Positions 18,297 through 27,092 of a stretch of 64,000 bases of DNA are shown here, one piece after another. Position numbers and translations under genes: made by a program. Every line of letters begins with the position of its first letter. Within the stretch, counting starts at the first letter, position 1. The notes beneath the pieces are model-generated. The model was not told the origin of the DNA and ran no database searches. It saw only the letters and a program-made list of their open reading frames with translations. Source of the stretch: Ga0077560 sp046330435 (lineage in GTDB: Bacteria > Actinomycetota > Thermoleophilia > Miltoncostaeales > Miltoncostaeaceae). The stretch covers positions 62,001 through 126,000 of the forward strand of contig JAXLST010000015.1 of NCBI GenBank assembly GCA_046330435.1, in the 5' to 3' direction.

Positions 18297-19484
18297 GTGG
18301 AATCAGCGCGAGAATTGCATACAAATGTGGATGCGCGGCCGGAATTCGGGACGGGCGCGCCCACAGGGGCGCCGCTCGGCCCGCACCAGCGCGAGGTGCT
18401 GGCACGGGTGCACGCCGCCGAGGCCGCCTCCATCGCGGCCCTCCCCGGCGACGACCCTCTAGACGCCAAGCGGCGGGGCCGTGTTGACGCGACCCTGCCC
18501 GAGATGCTCGCCCAGCCCGAGGCGCTGGAGGAGACCTGGGCCGCGAACGCGGAAACCCTCCCCGAGCTGGCGCGGCTCATCACCGACCGCGCGCCGTGGC
18601 GGGCCTGCCTGGTGGGCGCCGGCGACTCGCTGGCGGTGATGACGGGGGCGCGGCTGGCGCTCGAGATGGCCCTCGGCATCCCCTGCGAACCGGTGCAGAG
18701 CCTGGAGCTCGCGCACTACACGTGGCGGACCCTGGGCCCCCGGACCCTGGTGTTCGTGCTCTCCAGCTCCGGTGAGACGACCCGCAGCGTCGAGGCGGCC
18801 CTCGTCGCCCAGAACGCGGGGGCCTGCACGGTGGCGCTCACCAACACCCCCGGATCCACCCTGGACGCCGAATGCGACCGCACCCTGCTGGTGCGCGCCA
18901 CCCGGAAGGGCTGGCCGACGCAGTCGTCCACCGCCGCGCTGGGCCTGCTGCTGCGCCTGGCCTCCATGACCGGCTCCCGTCCGTGCGCGGCCGCGATCGA
19001 CGCCCTGCCGGAGCTGATGGCCGCCGCCATGGAGCGCGCCGTCCCCTTCGCGCGGGAGTTCGCGGCCCGGGAGGCCGCCGGGCGCATGTACCTGTTCAGC
19101 GGGGGCGGCCCCAACCAGGCGTCCGCGGTGATCGGCGCGGCGAAGGTGAAGGAGTGCACCCCCGACCACGCCCTGGCGATCCAGGTGGAGGAGTACCACC
19201 ACTACAACTCGCAGAAGGCCGGGGAGCCGCTGATGCTGCTGGCCCCCACCGGGCCGTCGCTGTCCCGGGCGTGCGACACGGCGTCCGAGGCCCGCCGGTT
19301 CGGCGGCCGCGCGTACGCGGTCACCACCGAGGGCGAGCACGCGCTGGACGCCGACTGCGACCTGGTGCTGGGGCTGCCCCCGGTGCACGAGGCACTGAGC
19401 CCGATGCTGTACGCGCTGCCCGCCCAGTGCGCGGGCTACGAGCTGGCCATGGCGAAGTTCGCCGCGGCCGAGGCCGCCCGGTGA
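18297..19484 (+). CDS. SIS-domain isomerase/deglycase (GlmS-C/FrlB-like)
   Basis: This 395-residue protein begins at GTG 18297. It has the two-SIS layout of the GlmS isomerase half and FrlB. The first domain carries CLVGAGDSLAV, then VLSSSGETTRS, a phosphosugar-binding Ser-rich loop. The second starts at MYLFSGGGPNQASA and continues AAKVKECTPDHA with VEEYHHYNSQKAGEP, the conserved Glu/His region of the isomerase and deglycase families. Such enzymes act on phosphorylated amino sugars or Amadori products. Its stop overlaps the start of a PfkB kinase, as in kinase plus deglycase pairs. The substrate is not known. Placement at the head of a ureide operon is unusual. Confidence 0.7.
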   Translation: MESARELHTNVDARPEFGTGAPTGAPLGPHQREVLARVHAAEAASIAALPGDDPLDAKRRGRVDATLPEMLAQPEALEETWAANAETLPELARLITDRAPWRACLVGAGDSLAVMTGARLALEMALGIPCEPVQSLELAHYTWRTLGPRTLVFVLSSSGETTRSVEAALVAQNAGACTVALTNTPGSTLDAECDRTLLVRATRKGWPTQSSTAALGLLLRLASMTGSRPCAAAIDALPELMAAAMERAVPFAREFAAREAAGRMYLFSGGGPNQASAVIGAAKVKECTPDHALAIQVEEYHHYNSQKAGEPLMLLAPTGPSLSRACDTASEARRFGGRAYAVTTEGEHALDADCDLVLGLPPVHEALSPMLYALPAQCAGYELAMAKFAAAEAAR

Positions 19485-20350
19485 CATCACCGCTGTTGGT
19501 GTGCGTCGGCAACCTCACGCTGGACGAGGCGGTGCAGGCCGACGGCGCGCGCTCGGTGGAGCTGGGCGGCGACGCCCTGTACGCCGCCCTCGCCGCGCAG
19601 GGGACCGGGGCCCGGGTGCGGTGGCTCGCGCCCGTGGGCCACGACCTGCCGGCGCACGCCCTGGACGCCATCGCCGCGGCGGGCCTCGCCCCGGAGCCGG
19701 AGATCACCCGTGACGCGCCCACGGTGCGGTACCTGGTGACCTACCGCGCCGACGGGTCCCGCACGTGGGAGCTGGTGCACGGCGAGGCGCACTTCGACCG
19801 CATGTCGGTGCACCCGGAGGACGTCCCGGCGTGGATCCGCGACGCCGCCGGCGTCCTGGTGTGCGGTATGAGCCTGGCCTCCCAGGCCGCGCTGGTGCCG
19901 TGGCTCGCGCGCCGCACCGGCGCCACCGTGTACCTGGACCTGCAGGAGGACTACCTGGACGCCGACCCGGCGGCCCTGCGCGCCATGGTCGCGTGCTGCC
20001 GGGTGTTCCTGCCGAGCGAGGTGGAGGCCGTCGCGGTGGCCGGCACCCGCGACCTGCGCGAGGCGGTGCGGCGGCTCGCCGCGCTGGGCCCGGCGGTGGT
20101 GGTGATCAAGCTCGCGGACCGCGGATGCCTGGTGCTGGAGTCCCCGGACGCCGAGCCCGTCCTGCTGCCCGCCGTGCCGGTGACCGCCGTGGACGCCACC
20201 GGCGCCGGGGACGCCTTCTGCGGGGCCTTCGCCGCCGCCCACCTGTGCGGGGCGTCGCCGCTGGACGCCGCGCGCGCCGGGGCGGAGGCCGCCCGCGCGG
20301 CCCTCGCCGCCCCGGGCATGCACGGCCTGCTCGCGAGGGCCGCGGCATGA
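19481..20350 (+). CDS. PfkB-family carbohydrate kinase
   Basis: GTG 19481 overlaps the SIS stop (GTGA). The 289-residue protein starts with VCVGNLTLDE and a GGDALYAALAAQGTGARV segment typical of ribokinase-like sugar-binding regions. It ends with VDATGAGDAFCGAFAAA, the anion hole and catalytic Asp signature near residue 247. DLQEDYLDADP lies in the middle. The family phosphorylates sugars or nucleosides with ATP. Paired with the SIS protein it may phosphorylate a glycosylated substrate before cleavage, as FrlD does for fructoselysine, but ribose or a nucleoside is equally possible. Its stop overlaps the racemase start (ATGA), showing translational coupling through the whole arm. Confidence 0.75.
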   Translation: MTSPLLVCVGNLTLDEAVQADGARSVELGGDALYAALAAQGTGARVRWLAPVGHDLPAHALDAIAAAGLAPEPEITRDAPTVRYLVTYRADGSRTWELVHGEAHFDRMSVHPEDVPAWIRDAAGVLVCGMSLASQAALVPWLARRTGATVYLDLQEDYLDADPAALRAMVACCRVFLPSEVEAVAVAGTRDLREAVRRLAALGPAVVVIKLADRGCLVLESPDAEPVLLPAVPVTAVDATGAGDAFCGAFAAAHLCGASPLDAARAGAEAARAALAAPGMHGLLARAAA

Positions 20351-21057
20351 GCCCGCGCATCATGGTGGTGAACCCCAACACCACCGCTGCGATGACCGAC
20401 GGCGTGGTCGCCGCCGCCCGCACGGTCGCCGCGCCGGGCACCGAGATCGTCGGCGGCACCCCCGGATACGGCGTGAGCTCGGTTGAGAGCCACACCGACG
20501 AGGTGTGGGGCGCCGCCGGGGTGTGCGACCAGGTGATCGCCGGCGAGGCCGCCGGCGTGGACGCCTACGTGGTGGCCTGCTTCGGCGACACCGGCGTGGC
20601 CCCCGCCCGGGAGCTCGCCGCCGGCCCCGTGGTGGGCATGACCGAGGCGGCCCTGATGACCGCCGCCCTCGTGGCGTACCGGTTCACGGTGCTCACCATG
20701 CCGCGGCGCACCATCGCCATGTCGGACCGCGTGGTGCAGCACCTGGGCCTGGAGCACCGGTGCACGGTGCGGGCCGTGGAGGTGCCGGTGTCGGACGTCG
20801 AGCACGGCGCCGCCCACCTGCTGCCGCTGTTCGCGGACGAGGGGCGGGCGGCGATGGAGCACGACGGCGCCGAGGCGCTGGTGCTGGGCTGCGCCGGCCT
20901 GTCGGACCTGCTGGAGCCGCTGGCCGCCGAGCTGGGGGTGCCGGTGATCGACGGCGTCCTGGCGGGCGTGACGATGGCCGAGGGCCTGCTCGCCCAGGGG
21001 CTGTCCACCTCCCGGGCGTGCACCTACGCCCCGCCGGACCGCCGGGGGCCGTCCTGA
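20347..21057 (+). CDS. Asp/Glu/hydantoin racemase family, probable allantoin racemase
   Basis: The protein is 236 residues, starting at ATG 20347. It opens with RIMVVNPNTTAAMT, the family hallmark. It has the two catalytic cysteines of hydantoin and allantoin racemases, Cys78 in VACFGDTG and Cys182 in VLGCAGLSDL, in the expected symmetric domains. Allantoin racemases interconvert R- and S-allantoin so that one stereospecific allantoinase can use both forms. The neighbouring allB, deacetylase-type allantoinase and AllE support that role. A racemase for another 5-substituted hydantoin cannot be excluded. The stop overlaps the next start as TGATG. Confidence 0.8.
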   Translation: MSPRIMVVNPNTTAAMTDGVVAAARTVAAPGTEIVGGTPGYGVSSVESHTDEVWGAAGVCDQVIAGEAAGVDAYVVACFGDTGVAPARELAAGPVVGMTEAALMTAALVAYRFTVLTMPRRTIAMSDRVVQHLGLEHRCTVRAVEVPVSDVEHGAAHLLPLFADEGRAAMEHDGAEALVLGCAGLSDLLEPLAAELGVPVIDGVLAGVTMAEGLLAQGLSTSRACTYAPPDRRGPS

Positions 21058-22568
21058 TGGGCGCCGTGCTGTTCCGCGAGGTGCTGGTGTTCGACGACGG
21101 CGCGCCGGACGGCGTGACCGGGCCCCTGGACGTGCTGGTGGAGGGCAACCGCATCGCGGCGGTGGGGTCCGCCGCGGCCCCGGCCGGGGCGCGGGTCGTG
21201 GAGGGCGAGGGCCGGCACCTGCTGCTGCCGGGGCTGGTCAACGCGCACTTCCACTCCCCCGTGAACCACCTCAAGGGGTCGCTGCCCAGCTACCCGCTCG
21301 AGCTGTTCATGCTCTACGAGTCGCCGCCGCTGGAGGGCCTGCGGCCCACCCCGCGCGAGGCCTACCTGCGGACGATGCTCGCCGCGATGGAGATGCTGCG
21401 GCGCGGCACCACCGCGGTGCAGGACGACGCGTTCTTCATGCCGGAGCCGGAGCCGCGGATCATCGACGCGGTCATGCGGGCGTACGCCGACTCGGGGATC
21501 CGCGCGACCGTCGCCCTCGACCAGCCGCAGCTGGCGGAGGCCGACAAGCTGCCGTTCATCCTCGACGGCGCCGACGGGGAGCTGCGGGCGATGCTGGAGG
21601 CCCCCGGCCCCACTCCGCCCGCGCAGCTGCTGGAGGCGTACCGGCACCTGATCGGCACCTGGCACGGCGCGGCGGGCGGCCGGCTGCGGGCGGCGGTGTC
21701 GGTGTCCGCCCCGCAGCGCGTGAGCCCCGAGTACTGGGGCGACCTGGACGCCCTGAGCCGCGAGCACGGCATCCCGCTGTTCGCGCACATGCTGGAGACC
21801 AAGGTGCAGCGGGTCCTCGGTGACCGCCACCCGCGGTTCGGCGGCCGGTCGCTGGTGCGGTACACCGCCGACCTGGGGCTGCTGAACGAGCGCACCAACG
21901 TGATCCACGCGATCTGGGTGACCGGGGAGGACCTCGACCTGGTCGCGGACGCGGGCGCGGTGATCGCCCACAACCCCATCAGCAACCTGCGCCTGGGCAG
22001 CGGCGTGATGCCGTGGCGGGCGGCGATGGACCGCGGCATCCCCATCTGCCTGGGCACCGACGAGGCCGTCGCCGACGACGCCGTGAACATGTGGGCGGTC
22101 GCGAAGGCGACGGGCCTGGTGCACAACGTCACGGGCCTGCCGCACGAGCGCTGGCCGTCGGCCGCCGAGGTGCTGGGCTGCCTGTGGCGCGGCGGCGCCC
22201 GCGCGATGGGCCTGCAGGACGACCTGGGCGCGGTGGCGCCGGGACGCCTGGCGGACCTGACGCTGGTGGACCTCCACACGCTGCCGTTCACGCCGCTCAA
22301 CGACGTGCGGCGCCAGCTCGTGTACTGCCACGACGGCGAGTCCGTGCGCATGACCATGGTGGACGGCGAGGTGGTGGCCGAGGACGGGCGGCTCACCCGC
22401 GTGGACGAGGACGCCGTGCTCGCCGAGACCCGCGAGCTGTTCGCCGAGCTGCGCGAGCCGCGCGCCCGGGCGATCGCCGAGGCGGAGCGGTGGTTCCCGC
22501 ACTACCGGGCCATGGTGGCCCGGGCCCACGAGACGGAGGTCGGGATGAACCGGTGGGTGGCCCTGTGA
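21057..22568 (+). CDS. Amidohydrolase, nucleobase/aminohydrolase type (Atz/Trz, cytosine or guanine deaminase-like)
   Basis: This 503-residue metal-dependent hydrolase starts at ATG 21057. The PGLVNAHFHSP motif supplies two metal His near residues 63-65, preceded by a short beta sandwich (VLVEGNRIAAVG) and closed by the PGRLADLTLVDL hallmark. The third metal His should lie near NERTNVIHAIWVT, and the catalytic Asp in CLGTDEAVADDAVNMW. It resembles chlorohydrolase, 8-oxoguanine deaminase and SsnA-like deaminases. In a purine/ureide operon it most likely deaminates a purine or an intermediate. An unusual N-terminal insert (FHSPVNHLKGSLPSYPLELF) could shape the substrate pocket. Exact substrate unknown. 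Confidence 0.72.
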   Translation: MGAVLFREVLVFDDGAPDGVTGPLDVLVEGNRIAAVGSAAAPAGARVVEGEGRHLLLPGLVNAHFHSPVNHLKGSLPSYPLELFMLYESPPLEGLRPTPREAYLRTMLAAMEMLRRGTTAVQDDAFFMPEPEPRIIDAVMRAYADSGIRATVALDQPQLAEADKLPFILDGADGELRAMLEAPGPTPPAQLLEAYRHLIGTWHGAAGGRLRAAVSVSAPQRVSPEYWGDLDALSREHGIPLFAHMLETKVQRVLGDRHPRFGGRSLVRYTADLGLLNERTNVIHAIWVTGEDLDLVADAGAVIAHNPISNLRLGSGVMPWRAAMDRGIPICLGTDEAVADDAVNMWAVAKATGLVHNVTGLPHERWPSAAEVLGCLWRGGARAMGLQDDLGAVAPGRLADLTLVDLHTLPFTPLNDVRRQLVYCHDGESVRMTMVDGEVVAEDGRLTRVDEDAVLAETRELFAELREPRARAIAEAERWFPHYRAMVARAHETEVGMNRWVAL

Positions 22569-23461
22569 CCGGGCCGGTCGCGCCCGACGCCCGGTACCCG
22601 TACGCGCCCATCACGGCGCGCCCGGGCGGCACGTGGCCGAACGGCGCGCGGCTGGCGGTGTACGTGTCGCTGGGCGTGGAGTCGTACCGGTTCGGCGAGG
22701 GCCGCACCGAGGACATCCTCCCCGGGATGGCGGCGCCCGACCTGGCCAACACGGCCTGGCGCGACTACGGCAACCGCGTCGGCGCGTTCCGGCTGCTGGA
22801 CCGGTTCGCCGGCGCCGGCATCCCGCCCACGATCCTGCTGAACACCGACGTGTACGACACCGCCGCCGCGGTCACCGACGCGGCGCGGGCCGCCGGGGCG
22901 GAGATGGTGGGCCACGGCCTGTCGAACTCCGACAGCCTGGAGGGCCTGGGCCCCGAACAGGAGCGGGCCTACCTGGCCGCGGTCGCCGGGCGGATCCGGG
23001 GCGCCGAGGGCGCCGCACCGGGCGGGTGGTCGAGCCCCTGGCTCACACACACCCCGCGCACCCCGGAGCTGCTGGTCGAGACCGGCTACCGGTACGTGCT
23101 GGACCTGCGGCCCGACGACCAGCCCGTGTGGCTCGCCACCGCCGCCGGCCCGCTGCTGCAGATCCCCTACGCCCTGGAGCTCAACGACTCCAGCAGCGTG
23201 GTGGGCCGCGGCATCCCCGCCGGCGAGTTCGCGGACATGGTGATCGACGAGTTCGAGGAACTGCGGGCCGCGTCGGCCGACGCCCCGCTGGTGATGAGCG
23301 TGGTGGTGCACACGTTCATCAGCGGGGTGCCGTTCCGGCTGCGCCACCTCACCCGCGCGCTGCGGTACCTGGCCGATCACGCCGACGGGGTGTGGTTCAC
23401 CCAGCCACGCCACATCCACGATGCGTGGGTGGCGATGACGGGGGCCGCGAATGGCCGTTGA
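22565..23461 (+). CDS. Polysaccharide deacetylase-fold protein, PuuE-type allantoinase-like
   Basis: GTG 22565 overlaps the previous stop. The protein (298 residues) shows features of the PuuE branch of the NodB fold: WPNGARLAVYVSLGVESY at the start, the WRDYGNRVGAFRLLD segment, AEMVGHGLSNSD with metal His, and WSSPWLTHTPRTPELL. PuuE-type enzymes hydrolyse allantoin or related cyclic ureides without metal amidohydrolase chemistry. Together with allB the locus therefore carries two unrelated potential ring-opening enzymes. Another cyclic imide or hydantoin may be the true substrate. Its last 11 bases overlap the ABC transporter gene. Confidence 0.75.
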   Translation: MTGPVAPDARYPYAPITARPGGTWPNGARLAVYVSLGVESYRFGEGRTEDILPGMAAPDLANTAWRDYGNRVGAFRLLDRFAGAGIPPTILLNTDVYDTAAAVTDAARAAGAEMVGHGLSNSDSLEGLGPEQERAYLAAVAGRIRGAEGAAPGGWSSPWLTHTPRTPELLVETGYRYVLDLRPDDQPVWLATAAGPLLQIPYALELNDSSSVVGRGIPAGEFADMVIDEFEELRAASADAPLVMSVVVHTFISGVPFRLRHLTRALRYLADHADGVWFTQPRHIHDAWVAMTGAANGR

Positions 23462-25229
23462 GGCGCCGCCCGCGGAGGCGATCGCCCGGGTGGAGGGCGT
23501 CTCGCTCACCCTGCGGCGGGGCGCCGAGGACCGCACCGTCCTGCGCGACGTCGACCTGGCGATCCGGCCTGGCGAGATCATGGGCCTGGTCGGGGAGTCC
23601 GGCTCCGGCAAGAGCGTGCTGGCGCTCGCGATGATGGGCCTGCTGCCGCAGGGCGCCCATCCCCGCCTGACGGGCCGCATCGAGGTTGCCGGCGTCGACA
23701 TGGTGGGCGGACGCCCCGAGGAGCTGCGCGCGGTGCGCCGCCACGGCCTGGGGGTGATCTTCCAGGACCCCATGACGTCGCTGAACCCGACGATGCGCGT
23801 GGGGCGGCAGATCACCGAGGCCGGCGTGGATGCCGCCGAGGGCGTGCGGCTGCTCACCGCGGTGGGCGTGACCCAGCCCGAGCTGCGGATGCAGGTGTTC
23901 CCCCACGAGCTCTCCGGCGGCCTGCGGCAGCGCGTGATGGCCGCCATCGCGCTTTCCGGCAGCCCGTCGCTGATCATCGCCGACGAGCCCACGACGGCCC
24001 TTGACGTGACCGTGCAGGCGCAGCTGCTGCGGCTGCTCACCGACCTGCGCGACGAGTTCGGCTGCGCGATCCTGTTCATCACCCACGACCTGGCCGTGGC
24101 GGCCCAGATCACCGACCGGGTCACGGTGATGTACGCCGGCAGGGTCGCCGAGCGGGGCCCCACCGGCGCCGTGCTCGCGCGCCCCGTGCACCCGTACACC
24201 GCCGGGCTGCTGGGGTCGCGCCTGTCGCTGCACACGCCGCGCGACCGGGCCCTGCCCACGCTGCGGGCCGCCCAGGGCGACGTCCTGGCGATTCCCGGCT
24301 GCGCGTACCACCCCCGCTGCCCGGTGGCCGAGGCCCGCTGCGCCACCGAGGTGCCCGCGCTGGAGCCCGCCGGCGACGGCGACCACCTGCGCTCCTGCTG
24401 GCGGCCGCCCGGGGAGGTCGTCGCCCTGGCGTCCGTGGACACCGGTGCGGTGGAGCGCCCCGCGGCGGACGCCGGCCGGGGCCCGGTGATCGCCGCCCAG
24501 GGCATCACCTGCACGTTCACCGTGAAGTCCGGCGGCGGGCGGCGCGAGGAGATCCACGCCCTGCGCGGGGTGGACCTCACCGTGGACGCCGGCGAGGCCC
24601 TGTCGATCGTTGGCGAGAGCGGGTCCGGCAAGTCCACCCTGCTGCGGGTCATCGCCGGCCTGCTGACGCCCACCGCCGGCACCGTCGCCGTGGACGGCGC
24701 CGTGCAGATGGTGTTCCAGGACGCCGGTTCGTCGCTGACCCCGTGGATGCGCGTGGGCGAGCTGCTGCGCGAGCGCCTGCACCCGCTGGGGCTGGCCGCC
24801 GCGGAGGCGCGCGACCGGGTGGAGGCCGCCCTCACCGGCATCGGCCTGCCCGCCGAGACCGCCCGCGCCCGCCCGGCTCAGCTCTCCGGCGGCCAGCGGC
24901 AGCGCGTCGCGCTAGCCCGCGCGACGATCATCCCGCCCGCGGTGCTGCTGTGCGACGAGCCCACCAGCGCCCTGGACGCATCCCTGGCCGCGACGGTCCT
25001 CAACCTCATCCGCGGCATGCGCGCGGAGCTGGGCATGGCGGTGGTGTTCGTGACCCACGACATGTCCGTCGCCCGCCTGATGGGCGACCGGGTGGGCGTG
25101 ATGCGGGCCGGCGAGCTCGTGGAGATCGGGCCGGCCGAGCGCGTCCTCCACGCCCCCGAGCACGAGTACACGCGCACCCTGCTGGCGGCGGTGCCGCAGA
25201 TCCCCACGGACGAGGAGGCCGCCACGTGA
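23451..25229 (+). CDS. Fused dual ATPase of a peptide/nickel-type ABC importer
   Basis: The 592-residue protein holds two complete nucleotide-binding domains. The first has Walker A GESGSGKS (residues 48-55), signature LSGGLRQ (154-160) and Walker B ending DEP (178-180). It ends with the oligopeptide-family Cys cluster GCAYHPRCPVAEARC. The second has GESGSGKST near residue 387 and LSGGQRQ near 479. Normally DppD and DppF are separate; here they are one chain. ATG 23451 overlaps the deacetylase end by 11 bases. Two permeases and a binding lipoprotein follow. The system should import a small polar ligand, by context a ureide, nucleobase or nucleoside rather than peptides, which is inference. 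Confidence 0.85.
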   Translation: MAVEAPPAEAIARVEGVSLTLRRGAEDRTVLRDVDLAIRPGEIMGLVGESGSGKSVLALAMMGLLPQGAHPRLTGRIEVAGVDMVGGRPEELRAVRRHGLGVIFQDPMTSLNPTMRVGRQITEAGVDAAEGVRLLTAVGVTQPELRMQVFPHELSGGLRQRVMAAIALSGSPSLIIADEPTTALDVTVQAQLLRLLTDLRDEFGCAILFITHDLAVAAQITDRVTVMYAGRVAERGPTGAVLARPVHPYTAGLLGSRLSLHTPRDRALPTLRAAQGDVLAIPGCAYHPRCPVAEARCATEVPALEPAGDGDHLRSCWRPPGEVVALASVDTGAVERPAADAGRGPVIAAQGITCTFTVKSGGGRREEIHALRGVDLTVDAGEALSIVGESGSGKSTLLRVIAGLLTPTAGTVAVDGAVQMVFQDAGSSLTPWMRVGELLRERLHPLGLAAAEARDRVEAALTGIGLPAETARARPAQLSGGQRQRVALARATIIPPAVLLCDEPTSALDASLAATVLNLIRGMRAELGMAVVFVTHDMSVARLMGDRVGVMRAGELVEIGPAERVLHAPEHEYTRTLLAAVPQIPTDEEAAT

Positions 25230-26086
25230 CCGCCGTGCCGCTGCGGCGCAGGTGGGCCACCGGAGCCGGGACGCTCCCCGCCCGGATGGGCCGCCTGGGT
25301 CCCGCCATCGCGCTGGGCGCCCTGGGGCTGCTCACGCTGGTCGCGGCCCTGGGCCCCACCCTGTCGCCCTACGACCCCATCCAGCCCGTGGGCCCGCCCA
25401 GCAAGGGCATCGGCACCGACGGCCACCTGCTGGGGACCGACATCATCGGCCGCGACCTGCTGAGCCGGACCCTGCACGGCGTGCAGACCAGCTGGTTCAC
25501 CGCCCTGGTCGTCGTCGCCATCGGCCTGTTCGTCGGCGCGGTGGTGGGCCTCATCGCCGGCGCCTCCGGCGGATGGGTCGACGCGCTGCTCATGCGCATG
25601 ACCGACCTGTTCCTGGCCCTGCCGAGCGCCGTGGTGACCATCGCGATCGTCGCGGCCCTCGGGCCGAGCCTGAAGAACACGCTCATCGGCGTCTCGGTCG
25701 TGTGGTGGCCGTACTACGCCCGCATCATCCGCGGCGAGGTGCGGGCCATCGCGAGCCGCCCCCACGTGGAGGCCGCGCGCCTGGCGGGCGTCGGCACGAC
25801 GCGCCTGCTCACCCGGCACATCCTGCCCGGCGTCGTGCCCACCGCCATCGTCGCCGCGAGCCTGGACGTGGGGAACGTGATCCTGCTGCTCGCCGGCCTG
25901 TCGTTCCTGGGCCTCGGCCAGCCGCAGCCCACCCCCGAGCTGGGGTCCGACACCGCGCGGGGCGCCCAGTTCCTGCTGTCCACCTGGTGGGTGCCGGTGG
26001 TGCCGGGCACCGCGGTGCTGGTGCTGAGCCTGGTCGCGAACCTCGGCGGCGACGGCCTGCGGACGTGGCTGGCGAGGCGCCGGTGA
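25226..26086 (+). CDS. ABC importer permease, DppC-like
   Basis: GTG 25226 overlaps the ATPase stop. The protein is 286 residues with an N-terminal helix (about 26-46) and an extracytoplasmic loop containing GTDIIGRDLLSR, the DppC/OppC landmark. Four or five more helices follow. The cytoplasmic EAA loop is present as EAARLAGVGTTRLLTRHILPG, which docks on the ATPase. The late segment LSFLGLGQPQPTPELG is also typical of this subunit. It forms the translocation pore with the DppB-like subunit encoded directly downstream. Ligand specificity cannot be read from the sequence. Confidence 0.85.
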   Translation: MTAVPLRRRWATGAGTLPARMGRLGPAIALGALGLLTLVAALGPTLSPYDPIQPVGPPSKGIGTDGHLLGTDIIGRDLLSRTLHGVQTSWFTALVVVAIGLFVGAVVGLIAGASGGWVDALLMRMTDLFLALPSAVVTIAIVAALGPSLKNTLIGVSVVWWPYYARIIRGEVRAIASRPHVEAARLAGVGTTRLLTRHILPGVVPTAIVAASLDVGNVILLLAGLSFLGLGQPQPTPELGSDTARGAQFLLSTWWVPVVPGTAVLVLSLVANLGGDGLRTWLARRR

Positions 26087-27069
26087 CCCGGTTCATCGCA
26101 CGCCGCCTGGGCGCCGCCGTCGCCCTGCTGCTCATCCTCACCGGGATCCTGTTCATCCTGCAGTCCATCTCACAGGAGGACGGCATCCGGGTGAAGCTGG
26201 GTGCCAACGCCACCCAGGAGCAGGTGGACGCCGAGCGCGACCGCCTGGGCCTCAACGACCCGTTGCCGGTCCAGTACCTGCACTACGTGGGCAACGCGGT
26301 GACCGGCGACCTCGGCGAGTCCTACCGCACCCGACGGCCCGTCACCGAGGACCTGCGCGACTTCCTGCCGGCCTCGGCGGAGCTCATCGCGGTGACCTTC
26401 GCGTTCGCACTGGCCCTCGCCGCCGTGTTCGGCCTCTCCGGGGCCCTGCGCTGGCCCGGGGGGAGCGCATTCCGCGGCCTGCTGCTGCTGGGCGCCACCG
26501 CCCCGCCGTTCCTGCTGGGCCTCGGCGGGATCATGCTCTTCTACTCCCGCCTGGACTGGCTCCCCGCGAACGGGCGCGGGCCCGACGACACCGGGCCCAC
26601 CGGGTTCCTGGTGTTCGACAACCTCATCCGGGGCGACCTCGCGGACGCCCAGGACGCGCTGAAGCACCTGCTGCTGCCGGCCCTGGTGCTGTCGGTCGCG
26701 CCCGCGCTGGCCATCGGCCGGATCCTGCGCTCCAGCGTGGAGGACGTGCTGCGCACCGACCACGTGCGCACCGCCCGCTCCAAGGGGCTCACCGAGACCC
26801 GCGTGGTGGGCCGCCACGTGCTGCGCAACGCGGCCGGGCCGGCGCTGTCGATGGCCGGCCTGCAGCTCGGATTCGTGTTCGCCGGGGTCGTGGTCGTGGA
26901 GGTCGTCTTCTCCTGGCCCGGCATCGGCGACTACCTCGCCCTCTCCATCCCCGCGGCGGACTACCCCGCGATCCTGGGCGTCACCCTCGTGCTGGGTGCC
27001 GTCTACATCGTGAGCAACGCCGTCGTGGACATCCTCCAGGTGATCGCCGACCCGCGGATCGCCACGTGA
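26083..27069 (+). CDS. ABC importer permease, DppB-like
   Basis: GTG 26083 overlaps the DppC-like stop. The 328-residue protein opens with FIARRLGAAVALLLILTGIL, the typical first helix of DppB subunits. A periplasmic segment with LGLNDPLPVQYL and GDLGESYRTRRPV follows, then further helices. The EAA-type loop reads VRTARSKGLTETRVVGRHVLRNA. The end contains VVEVVFSWPGIGDYL, another family mark. The order ATPase, DppC, DppB, binding protein differs from the common binding-protein-first order, but all parts are present. Its stop overlaps an in-frame upstream GTG of the binding protein gene. Confidence 0.85.
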   Translation: MTRFIARRLGAAVALLLILTGILFILQSISQEDGIRVKLGANATQEQVDAERDRLGLNDPLPVQYLHYVGNAVTGDLGESYRTRRPVTEDLRDFLPASAELIAVTFAFALALAAVFGLSGALRWPGGSAFRGLLLLGATAPPFLLGLGGIMLFYSRLDWLPANGRGPDDTGPTGFLVFDNLIRGDLADAQDALKHLLLPALVLSVAPALAIGRILRSSVEDVLRTDHVRTARSKGLTETRVVGRHVLRNAAGPALSMAGLQLGFVFAGVVVVEVVFSWPGIGDYLALSIPAADYPAILGVTLVLGAVYIVSNAVVDILQVIADPRIAT

Positions 27070-27092
27070 CGCAACCCCGACAAGGAGGCACC

